Assembly (NCBI GenBank): GCA_947311845.1
Contig: CAMZMU010000117.1
Span: forward strand, 75,630,999 to 75,694,998
Direction: 5' to 3'
DNA from: Poa pratensis
Lineage: Eukaryota > Streptophyta > Magnoliopsida > Poales > Poaceae
Length of the DNA stretch: 64,000 bases
The notes under the pieces were generated by a model. The model did not search any database and had not been told where the DNA came from. It worked only from the letters and a program-made list of their open reading frames with translations. Below, piece after piece: positions 35,678-46,461 of the stretch. The position numbers and the translations under genes are program-made. The number at the start of each line of letters is the position of its first letter. Position 1 is the first letter of the stretch.

Positions 35678-35772
35678 TGTTATGAATGAGCAACTGTATT
35701 CCAATGGGGCCAAAGGCCAGTATATATACATGTGGTGAACAGTAGATGAACAGTAACTATACACATCTAACA
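35678..35772 (-). repeat. 5' LTR of the copia element (95 bp)
   Basis: Near-identical to the 3' LTR. The minus-strand LTR ends in ATAACA, directly followed by TGGTATCAGAGC. Confidence 0.93.
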
Positions 35773-36176
35773 TCTACCACTGTTGCAGAGTGATGACGCG
35801 CTCCGCCGCAGTGGCCGGCCGGCCGGCCATCGGAATCAGTCCAGACCGATCGGAACTGATCATGTCTGACGGCCGTGTCTTCGGTCTTCCTGTACGTATA
35901 TGTAGCCACTGTATACCATCATGCGATGCAAAAGTGGATGGAACGATACGGCAGGGTGGCGACCGACCGACCACTTCAGGATCTCCAGCAGCAGATGCAC
36001 CCCGCGGCGAGGAAGAACTGCTGTTCTAGCTATAAAAAAATAAAAAATCGTCGTAAACTGGTCAATGTGATTCGGCTCCTGTTGCAATCCGGTCGACACA
36101 TGAACCGTCCAGTACCGATCCACGGACTGATTGATGATTCATGCGGTACGTGTGATTCGTACTACGTTCGAGCCGC

Positions 36177-36804
36177 GCGCTGCCGCATGCAGCGTCCGGT
36201 CCAATCCAGCTCCAGAGCTCCAGGCCATGGCGCAGCGCTGGCAGCACTGTTGCGTGGCGCGTCGCATCGCTTTGCCGGATTTGAGCAGCAACCAAAGCGG
36301 TCGTCGCCGAGGTGAGGTGAGCCGGCCGGCCAGTCAAGACCAACCTTTGGCCACCGGCGCGGCGCCCCTCGCCCTACGCTTTACCTCTCCTCCTCCCTTT
36401 CACCCCTTTCTTCCTCTCTTTCTTTTTCCCGATCTTTAGTCTGTCCCTGTCCATGCCCACCTCACTCTGGCCTGCTGCATTTCCATTTGCATTGCGTCCC
36501 AACTCATGGTCATGGAACCCCATCCCTTCCTAGGCCTAGTGCTCCTCTTCAGCTTTTCCACTTTTTCCCTTTGTGTTTGAGAATTCAGATCAATATATAT
36601 TCTCCCAGTTATTCCTTGCTTCAGTCGCATGATCTAGTTACTTATCTAGGGAATATTTAACTTCATAGTACATAATCCAATGTTAGTGGATTGCTGCTTA
36701 TGCACAAGCCATTTCTTACGGATTAGGCAAAGTGGTTTCACAATGATGGTAGTGTAGCGTTGGCATCTATCCTAGTAGGACTTGGCAAGGCATTGCCAGA
36801 CTTA
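36177..36804. other. intergenic, GC-rich then pyrimidine-rich
   Basis: No supported gene. A pyrimidine-rich stretch at 36385-36435 is notable only for composition. Confidence 0.35.
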
Positions 36805-37004
36805 TTTGAAAAAGCTGAAATTTTGCACTATTCAATATTCTTCAAATGTCAGACTTTATCATATTTTTTCTAGTTGAGATTTTACATGTTGATAGAATAC
36901 AAATTGTCTACATTCAGGATGTTCTTCATATTTTTTTGAAATTTTAAATTATGATTTTCAATTTTTTCAAAATAAGAACTCCATGGAGCTCGGCCTCCAT
37001 TCCT
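36805..37004. repeat. MITE of the GAGCTCCATGGAGCTC family, truncated copy 3
   Basis: Only the right half is recognisable: TTGATAGAATACAAATTGTCTA-like inner sequence (split here by divergence), then AAGAACTCCATGGAGCTCGG and CCTCCATTC. The left arm is missing. Confidence 0.5.
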
Positions 37005-39200
37005 TCACTCTCGTCTTACGTCCTATACATAGTGACTTAATAGACTTAAGATAACTACATGTAGACAATTTTGGAGCAACACTTATGAGAGTGAAGATTT
37101 TCTTTGGCGCATGCATAAGGGAGTCATTCTAGTCAAACATTATTATGATAGAAGGAGTTGGCAAGGTAAATAAATATTTCCTTTTTTCAAGTTTGGGATT
37201 TGTTTGCCGGTATTCCTACGAAAATGAGGTCTGGGATAATAGCTTGCATTGATTGTGATGCCATCACATAAAGAGTTGGAAAGGTAAGCAAATATTGGCT
37301 ACATTCTGTTGGATAATTAGGCAAATTCATGAATAATCTCAAAACATCAGTCATGATTAAATTAACTATCATCACGTGTAACTCAACGTACTAGATGCAT
37401 CGCAGAACATAATAAAAGGAAAGATGTAGTCGCAAAACATATTTAACCAGTAGATGGGAATACGCTGCACGGACTGGGCGGTTCTAGATGAAGTAGCCAA
37501 TGGTGTAGCAGTAATGTTGTTGACGATAACGTTGACGAGGACAGGTCAAGTAAACGACATTGGAGATGGCGGTAAGTAACACCGACCGACATGGACGTAA
37601 GGTGACCCGTGATGAAAAACACAAGCAGTCGCACGAAGCGATTCCACAAAAACCCAATTCACCATCTCCTGCACAAGGGCGGGTTGTTCTAGAGACCTGC
37701 TCTCCCGTTGTCATTTGCACATCGCCATTTGGTATGGAGTTGACTACGATGGCAACCCCTGGTAACGCATGCAGTGAAAGGAGGTGAAAATTTAGATCAG
37801 TTTGGTTGCTTTTCGTGGCGTCTGATAGCAAACAGTCTCATGTCACAATCACGATCTAAACCATTTAACAACCAAGTAACGATAAATTTCGAAGTTAAAA
37901 GAACGTTGCACATCTCCAAGCAAACGAACCGAACGGTTGTCGGCGGATAATTCACGCGCATCTGGCACGCATGCCCTGATGTGCCCCGCATCCAGCCCAG
38001 CTAGGAAAAGCGAGCGAGAGCGCTCATGTACATTTCACTTTCTCTTCTCATTTTAATCACTTAGCGAGCTAGTGACACACTCACATATAAGTTGGTCTCA
38101 CTCTTACTCAACTAACAATGTGCGACTAAAAAAATTGCACCTCCACCCCTTGCCACACATGGGGCTTTGGGATTTAATAGAAAATCTAAAATCTCATATG
38201 GGCTGACCCATATATTTGTAACAATTGCCGGGTTTCGTATTTGGGTGCGGGGATTCCTATGTAGCAGCGCTTAATCGATCACTGTGACTATATGAGAAAA
38301 TCATATGGTCTTTGGTAGAAGAAACTCATGTCTAATAACAAACATTTACTGCATTCTTGATTGATGCTCCCCCTACATAGTTTCATCTCCATTATTTTGG
38401 AATGTACTTTCACTTCAATCTTGCGCCACGTCAACCTTATGTGGCGACAAGCAATTTTATATGCGATCGGGTATAACTCTTATGTGATCATTGTCCTATC
38501 GACTTGATGCTATTGAAATATGTAGGGTTTAGAACTTGATGACACGTGGACCCAAGTTTCAATCCACCGTATAAAATGGCAAAATCGACATTGGAGAGTT
38601 ACGTGATGTTTTGTAAGATGGGGGAATAAACTTTGCAGAGTTGTAGTTATTTTCTACTATTAATCAGTGTGGTCCATTTTGCTAGATCGGTTCTTTGTAA
38701 GTTTCTTACACATCAACACCTCAAATAAATGGCAAAAGTCTTGGCCAAAGCCTGTATTCGTTTGTACAGTACTCCCAAAGCTACCGAATGGCGCGCGCAC
38801 ACACAAACACATGTTGAACACATTGATTTGTTTGATTGATCTCTTTCATCATTGCCAAAAATTCAATCACAGGCCCTGTACTTCGATAGAGACCAGAGTG
38901 CATTTCTCTTTTTGTGTCGGGCGCCATGTAATAATTACAAGAAACCTTTCTAAATACTCCCCAAAACCCAATGGACCAGTTTGTAGATAAAACAATGCCA
39001 AAGCTAGAAACTCCCCTATCACTTGCCATGGCTGCTTCCTTGCCCACTACAAGCCTTTAACAGTTAGCTTCTCTGCTCCCAAAGAAAAAGCAAAAGGGGA
39101 AGACAGAGATGAACAGCACCAGAGAGAGGAGAAGCGAGAAGACACAAACATTCAAAGCAGAGAGCCCAATGCGCTACTAGACACCCTTCTCCCACAAGGC
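37005..39200. other. intergenic and upstream region of the receptor-kinase gene
   Basis: No supported gene. Short frames at 37443-37991 and 38667-39047 lack known motifs. Confidence 0.4.
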
Positions 39201-39208
39201 ATAAATAG
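39201..39208 (+). promoter_or_regulatory. possible TATA box of the receptor-kinase gene
   Basis: GCATAAATAGC lies 278-285 bp before the start codon. This would give a leader of about 250 nt, reasonable for a grass receptor kinase. No other TATA-like word in a suitable context was noted nearer. Confidence 0.4.
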
Positions 39209-39485
39209 CTCAAAAGACAAAGCCATTCTTGTCACAGAGAACATATTCCCCCTCACCTTCAGTGTGAAGCTAGCCTCTCTCAGCTCCATTTTCATGTGAA
39301 GCTTCTCAAGATTCTTACATGCCTTTGCCGTTCCCTCTATATCCATCTACATCTCTATCTCTACATCCATCCATTCGTCTCTCTGTAAACCTACTCAAGC
39401 ACCACAAATGGCAATGTCAATGCCTGCATTTTCAAGCTAGCTAATTCTCACCACAATTCGCGCGCCTCAAAGAATTGTAGGCCAG

Positions 39486-42400
39486 ATGAGGGCTCCTAAT
39501 TCTCTGGTCTTGCTCTCTTTCTTGGTTTTTCATCTATTATCCACCATCAGTGCCAATGGCAATGGAGATGGCGGTGCGTTGCGTGGAGACGCGCTGGCCT
39601 TGCTCTCCCTCAAGGCCTCCCTGAGCTGCCGCCCCCACGTGTTGCGCTCGTGGTCGGCGGGCAATGTCCCCTCGGTGTGCGAGTGGACCGGCGTCCGCTG
39701 CGCCAGCGGCCGGGTGGTCTCGGTCGACATCGCCAACCTGAACGTATCCACCGGCGAGCCCGTGACGGCCGAGGTGACCGGGCTCGACGCGCTCGCGAAC
39801 CTCTCCCTCGCCGGGAACGGCATCGTGGGCGCGGTGGTCGTTTCCGCGCTCCCGTCTCTCCGCTACGTCAATGTCTCCGGCAACCAGCTCGGCGGCGGCT
39901 TCGACGGCTGGGACTTCCCGTCACTCCCGAGCCTCGAGGTGTTCGACGCCTACGACAACAACTTCTCCTCCCCGCTCCCGGTCAGCGTCGCGGCGCTGCC
40001 ACGTCTCCGGCACCTCGACCTTGGCGGCAATTACTTCTCCGGGGCGATACCCGCGTCGTACGGCGGGATGGCGGCGCTGGAGTACCTGTCCCTCAACGGG
40101 AACAACCTGCAGGGAGCCATCCCGCCGGAGCTGGGCAACCTCACGAGCCTCAGGGAGCTGTACCTCGGGTACTATAATGCGTTCGACGGAGGCGTGCCGC
40201 CGGAGCTCGGCCGGCTGCGCAACCTCACCGTGCTGGACGTCTCCAACTGCGGCCTCAGCGGGAGCATTCCGTCGGAGCTCGGCGAGCTCACCTCCCTCAA
40301 CACGCTGTTCCTCCACACCAACCAGCTAACCGGCGCGATCCCGCCGGAGCTCGGCAACCTCACGGAACTCACCGCGCTGGACCTGTCCAACAACGCGCTC
40401 ACCGGCGAGGTCCCGACCTCCCTGGCGTCACTCACCTCGCTCCAGCTGCTCAACCTGTTCCTGAACCGTCTCCACGGCCCGGTCCCTGACTTCATCGCGG
40501 CGTTGCCGCGGCTGGAGACGGTGCAGCTCTTCATGAACAACTTCACCGGCCGCGTCCCGGCTGGCCTCGGCGCCAACGCGGCGCTCCGGCTAGTCGACCT
40601 GTCAACGAACCGGCTGACCGGCATGATCCCGGAGATGCTGTGCGCCTCCGGCGAGCTACGCACTGCCATCCTCATGAACAACTTCCTCTTCGGGCCCATC
40701 CCCGCCTCGCTGGGCTCGTGCGCGAGCCTCACCCGTGTCCGGCTCGGCCAGAACTTCCTCAACGGCACCATTCCCGCCGGCCTGCTTTACCTGCCACGGC
40801 TCAACCTGCTGGAGCTCCAGAACAACCTGCTGACCGGTCCGGTCCCGTCGAACCCGAGCCCGACCGTAACCGGTTCGCAGCTGGCTCAGCTCAACCTGTC
40901 CAACAACTTGCTGTCGGGGCCGCTGCCTGGCGCGCTGGGTAACCTATCCGCGCTGCAGACGCTGCTCGTCAGCAACAACCGGATCGGCGGCGCCGTGCCG
41001 CCGGAAGTAGGGGAGCTCCGGCTGCTGGTGAAGCTTGACCTTAGCGGCAACGAGCTCTCCGGACAGATACCGGAGGCAATTGGCCGGTGTGGCCAGCTCA
41101 CGTACATCGACCTAAGCAAGAACAACCTGTCCGGGCCGATCCCCGAGGCGATCGCCGGGATAAGGATGCTGAACTACCTGAACCTGTCAAGGAACCAGCT
41201 GGAGGAGTCTATCCCGGCGGCTATCGGGGCGATGAGCAGCCTCACGGCGGCCGACTTCTCGTACAACGACCTGTCCGGGCAGCTGACCGACACGGGGCAG
41301 CTGGGGTACCTGAACGCGACGGCGTTCGCGGGCAACCCGAGGCTGTGCGGACCTGTTCTGAACCGGCCGTGCGGCGACAGTACGGGCGCTTCGACGACGA
41401 CGGTGGGGCCGCGGCATCGGGCGACGGCGGGGGACTACAAGCTGGTGTTTGCGCTGGGGCTGCTGGCGTGCTCGGTGGTGTTCGCCGTGGCGGCCGTGTG
41501 GCGAGCGCGGTCGTACCGCGGCGGCGGGCCCGACGGCGCGTGGCGGTTCACGGCGTTCCACAAGGTGGACTTCGGCATCGCGGAGGTGATCGAGTGCATG
41601 AAGGACGGGAACGTGGTGGGCCGCGGCGGGGCCGGCGTGGTGTACGCCGGCCGTGCTCGGACGGACGGCGCGATGATCGCCGTGAAGCGGCTGAACGGCG
41701 GCGGGCCGGCCGGGGACCACGGTTTCCGGGCGGAGATCCGGACGCTGGGCAGCATCCGGCACCGGAACATCGTGCGGCTGCTGGCCTTCTGCACGAACGA
41801 GGCGGAGTCGAAGAACGTGCTGGTGTACGAGTACATGGGCAACGGCAGCCTGGGCGAGACGCTCCACGGCAAGGGCGGCGGGTTCCTGGCGTGGGAGCGG
41901 CGGTACCGGATCGCGCTGGAGGCGGCGCGCGGGCTGTGCTACCTCCACCACGACTGCACCCCCATGATCGTGCACCGCGACGTCAAGTCGAATAACATTC
42001 TCCTCGGCGACAACCTCGAGGCCCACGTCGCCGACTTCGGCCTCGCCAAGTTCCTCCGCTCCAGTTCCGGCACGGGCGGCGCCGCCAACGCCAACGCCGG
42101 CGGCGCGTCCGAGTGCATGTCCGCCGTGGCCGGGTCGTACGGCTACATCGCCCCAGGTGCGTACACATTTATTCATTTCACGGTCTATTCCATTGCACAT
42201 GTGTTTGTTTTTGTCTGTAGTTGCTTATCGGCTTGCCTGCCTGCCTACGAGGGGTCAGTCGGTCGGATTTGGTTAGGATCGATCGTTTCCTGAGCGCATC
42301 TGCTTGTCGCTGTCTCTGGGGAGTGGGACCCCCAGCTCCAAAGTCAATAGCTACAGTGTCTAGTAGTAGTACCGGCCAGGCAAGTGAGCGTCTGGTTGGT

Positions 42401-45044
42401 AGTCAAAGACATTCACGCAATGTAGACCACATGCACGCAGAGAGTGATGTTGCCTGCCCGGACAGTAGGTGCAGAAGCAGGTCAATTGCACGGAATTACA
42501 CAACCTTATACGGAGTAGTACACTGCAAAACTGGTATTGTGCGAGACTGCGAGTGTAGTTCACTGCTTCAGCCATTGGTTTTTCTCAACCCGGCACAACC
42601 CTTGTTTCGAGGGAATAGTGTCCTCTTCGTCTCTCTTGTTCTTCCTCGGAATTTTGTCCAATTAGGAGGGTCCCGGTTCTCCACCTCGTCTTGGAACAGC
42701 TCGTCGAAATCGACGATTCCGTGTGGATTGTCGTCCCCGCCGTGCCTCCCCCTGATCTCAACACAGCCCCTCTGGCCGGCGACTTGCTCGTGAGTTGTGA
42801 CGCAAAGAAAGCATGCGGGTGTCATCCGTACGACCAACCAGCCTGACGCTCGGAACCTGTTCGGTGAAATGACAGGGCCGATGTCGGACGACCCGAGGTA
42901 CTACGAGTAACGTGTCGAAAGTGGGGAGGGTCTTCGCGCACATGATCTATTAGGGTGGAGTACGGACTGAGCATGACGACGGTAAAGAGATCCAACCCCG
43001 AGAGGTCGTCCCCAATCAAGAATATGAGCCTAGAGTTTGTGTAGACCCGTTGGAGTTGCGCTTAGTGAAAACACCAGACTTGTGTGTATTTTTGAATTGG
43101 CGAGACGGGAAAGTATGGCTTCGGTCTACTTTAGTCCACACTCGCGAGCTGCGTCGGAGGCACATGACACGCAGTAGCAGCAGTACATCGCCATCCGATC
43201 CACTCCAGGCTGCCTTTTACAGCACCACGTCCGCAACTGCGCTGTGGGTCCTCTGGTCAGGCTCGTATGCACTCGAGCACCCAATTATTTCCCGCAGCAC
43301 AGGGAGGGGATCGATAGCGACCACACGATGCCGCCCATCCACGCTAGCCAACACAAGTCACCAAGGGACCCGACACCGCCCATGCATCTACGATACAAAC
43401 AAGCGCTGCGCATGAGCTGAGGCGCGGGATGCGCCCCGGCCGGCGGTCCCGAGCCGCCGCCAGAGCCTCCCTTGTACCACGGCGCCGGTGCCGGAGCATG
43501 GGTGGACTGCGTCGTGCTTGCAGGCTGCCATAGCCTGACTGACACGTGAACTGGGCGGAGCATGGCCGCCGCCAGAGTAGCAGCATCGGGCATGGCAAAA
43601 GGGGAGTTTCAGCCCAATCTGATTCGCATTCTCCCCACTGACGAGCACAGCACTAGAGTGATTCGCGAGCCAGTAGATTTGATTTACATGATCGATAGCA
43701 TCAATTTTACTGGGTTCCTCGAGCCTCGGCTGCCTGCTGGTCCCGTCGATCTCCCTCATCTCCTGTCGATTTGGTTGCGCTGCTCTATCTTTGACCAGCA
43801 TGGGGTAAAAAGCCTCATCATCCTCCAGCCTGGGGCCGAGCCAAAGCTCTTTTACCTCCTTTGCTGCCGCTGTTACGTCGCCAAAGCCAAAGCAAACCTG
43901 ACCCAACGGGACGGCGTAGCACGCTGTTACGGCTACCACTCCCACTTTCGAACGGAACGGGCGCCTTCGCTGTTACGGCCACGCACTTTATACTAAATTA
44001 CTAAGTTTTTGTTTTCTCCCTCCCCTTTTCCTTTTGCTAGCTCCTTCGCGTTTGGGATTTGGCAAGATCTTAGAGCAGGCATGGGCTTGATCAGCTGACA
44101 GGCATCATCTCTCTTGATCCCGCCAACCCAAGAATTTTCCTTGGATTTCACAAACTATGCGTACCATATGTATGGGAAAGATTCCCATGGATTTGACAGG
44201 GGTGGGGCGGTTTCTCTTGGGATTTGCCACAGAATGTTGTAGCCACTGGGCTCTCTGTAGCCAGTTTCTGCACTATTCAGATTACCAACGTAACACCAGC
44301 TCGCTTTCCTAGCATGCTAAGCTCAATGCCCTACGCATATGCTGGCCTAAAACATAGTTTATAGTACTGTAGTAATTAACTAGGACGCACTTGGATTTGT
44401 TCTCGCTGGGAGATCAGAGTAGTATATTAGTAGTATCTTATATGATCAGTGCGTTGATGCACGTTGAGAACAGTCCTCCTAGGTTCAAGTTCATAGCTTT
44501 TGCCTTTAGCATTGATTTAATCATTGTGCTCCTCAAACAAAAAGAAAAGATGTTTTAATTCAATTGCTCCCTTAACATGATTACCTGCAGGATATCTATA
44601 AGCTAACTGTGCTGCTGTTATCATTCTACAGAGTACGCCTACACCCTGAGAGTGGACGAGAAGAGCGACGTGTACAGCTTCGGGGTGGTCCTGCTGGAGC
44701 TCGTCACGGGGCGGCGGCCCGTGGGCGACTTCGGGGAAGGCGTGGACATCGTGCAGTGGGCGAAACGGGTCACCGGCGGCCGGCGGGAGAGCGTGCCCAA
44801 GGTCGTCGACCGCCGGCTCAGCACGGTGTCCATGGACGAGGTGGCGCACCTCTTCTTCGTCTCCATGCTCTGCGTCCAGGACAACAGCGTCGAGCGGCCC
44901 ACCATGAGGGAGGTGGTGCAGATGCTGTCCGAGTTCCAGCGACACGCCTCCAGCCAGCCCTCGCCGGCGTCTTCGTCGACCTCAGCGCCGGAGAAGGAGA
45001 AGGAGCCCAACTGCTACAAGCTGTTCCCGGACCTGCTCACCTAA
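39486..45044 (+). CDS. BAM3-like: LRR receptor-like kinase, CLAVATA1/BAM clade (BAM3-like)
   Basis: Two exons, 39486-42156 and 44632-45044, join CCA-G|AG to give GYIAPEYAYT in frame (1027 residues). Order: signal peptide (1-23), LRR-NT cap with CEWTGVRC, about 20 leucine-rich repeats (roughly 90-620), a second cap (NPRLCGPVLNRPC), a transmembrane segment (about 650-675), then the kinase: GRGGAGVVYAG loop near 711, AVKRL lysine, HRDVKSNN near 829 (RD type), DFG near 848. The motifs DAYDNNF, LYLGYYNAF and LNLFLNRLHG favour BAM3 over CLV1. Family members are plasma-membrane receptors for CLE peptides in meristem and phloem development. The tail ends NCYKLFPDLLT. The first exon is very GC-rich. 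It looks intact and functional; the exact orthology is inferred from motifs. Confidence 0.93.
42157..44631 (+). other. 2475-bp intron of the receptor-kinase gene
   Basis: The donor CCAG|GTGCGT and acceptor TCTACAG|AGTACG bracket it. The position, inside the APE motif of the kinase, is the usual single intron position in this clade, but the length is unusual. The inside shows no recognisable element ends or domains. Frames such as 43388-43945 minus are chance. Confidence 0.85.
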
Positions 45045-46461
45045 GTCAGCACAACGCCGTTTCTACTACAGGCTCAGCATTGATTGATCAGGGGCTGAAG
45101 AATTACAGTACTACTGCTAATTGGAGCTAGCCACATTCTACAGTTTGTTCGACAGTCAGTCATGGTGACGGAAGATGGAGGGGAGCAATAACATGTACTA
45201 ATAACTTTGTGTTATCTCTTCTCATCTTCGTTTCTATATATTTTTTTGTTTTCATCAAAGGTGTATAGGGTTTGATCATATGCTACCATCTTGGGGTTTG
45301 TGTTGTCCAATGTAGTATAGTCCTTTTCCATCATAGCCTTGGCCCTTTGTAATCTCCTGGTAATCTTCAGCCACCATCCATTGTCATCTCCTTTACACTA
45401 ATTCTTGTTTATGCTCAATCCTGTACTACCAGGACTACTTCACTCCTTTTTGTATTACTTGAGCCAATTTTGTCATGAGAGAGGTGTGGTGATCATCTGT
45501 TCGAAGATTCTTGACTGAACTTTGGTTTCAGGAAAAGTGAGAAGGAAAAAGATAAAGTACTTGGCAGTCTTTGAAAACGTTTCCATTCCCAAAGCTTAAA
45601 AGCATTCGGATAGGGACTTGAATTGCGCAGCTTTATCTAAATAAAAGAGGGTCAAAAACATGGTGGAAACGAATTTTCAAGAGTTCCCATCATGGGTCGA
45701 TGATGCATGGTTTCAGTGATTGCAGTGTTCATGTCAGTAACTAGAAATTATGCAAGTAACTATTACTACAGTGATCACAAGGCAAGTAACTTCAGATATT
45801 GCAAGTAACCATCATTTAAGCTTTGATCATCAAAGTTTGTGAAAACTGCATCTTTGAGACGATACAAGGCAAAGATGCATACTAGAATGCCCTAGATGTA
45901 GCAAATTGTTGTAGCAGCAATCAGTGGCTTGGAATAGCTATGAGAAAAAAGGAGAATGTTCTGTTCATCTCAGTAGTTTAGACATGGAATCCCCAACAGT
46001 AATACAAATGGCTACGGCAGCCTCGGCTGTTCCTCTATAGAGCTCATCTATTGGATTTCGGTATTGTCCCCTCCTCTAATGACTACAGCTAGGGCGTGTC
46101 ATTAACTCATTACCCGAGTGAATTAAATAATCCACCACAAAATTTCTAGTAATAAATGATTGTCCTATAGGAAAATGCTTCTCATATTTCACACGGTTAG
46201 TTATGTTAGATAGCATGATTGCACCTCAATAGGTGATTGCACTTTGCTCTCAGAAACGCCACTTGACATGTTACCATGTGAAAAAAATACAAGACTGCCA
46301 CAAATGGTCGAGAAGCAAGCCACTGTGAAAAGATGCTCAGGTTTGAACATACTAATTGTTCAGGAGCTATGCTTCTCACACTCCGCAGCCGCAAGACTAA
46401 TTACTACTCTGTCTTCCTTTCATTGACACTAGAAGCTCACCATAGTTTTCAGGAAACCTCA
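45045..46461. other. spacer between the receptor kinase and the GAR synthetase gene
   Basis: The two genes converge here, so it holds both 3' ends. No coding frame is supported. Confidence 0.5.

Larger units (their letters stand above)
30693..35772 (-). mobile_element. nearly intact Ty1/copia retrotransposon with very short LTRs
   Basis: On the minus strand the order is 5' LTR (35678-35772), a primer-binding site TGGTATCAGAGC (the initiator-Met tRNA type), a leader of about 560 nt, a gag-pol frame, a polypurine tract (GGGAGGGGGGGGGG) and a 3' LTR (30693-30789). The 5-bp target duplication TCTAC flanks it (30688-30692 and 35773-35777). The LTRs differ by about one substitution and a 2-bp indel. 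Total length is 5080 bp. Confidence 0.93.
30662..36176 (+). repeat. tandem duplication copy 2, split by a copia element
   Basis: It begins CATACAGCAACAGACC directly after copy 1 and ends CTACGTTCGAGCCGC. Removing the copia element and one target copy leaves about 430 bp, 80-90% similar to copy 1 by eye. Because the copies are contiguous, this is a direct tandem duplication. Confidence 0.75.

Noticed and set aside
35223..35773. Long Pro/Ala/Arg-rich frames on both strands
   Set aside because: They overlap the GC-rich copia leader and change frame freely; no conserved motif.
39530..42200. Several long frames antisense or shifted to the receptor-kinase exon
   Set aside because: Shadows of a very GC-rich exon; the plus-strand frame has all family motifs.
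43388..43996. Overlapping frames on both strands in the receptor-kinase intron
   Set aside because: No motif, and neither matches a known element; treated as intron.
44517..45130. Frames overlapping kinase exon 2 on the minus strand and in a shifted frame
   Set aside because: Shadows of the real exon, which reads EKSDVYSFGVVLLELVTGRR.
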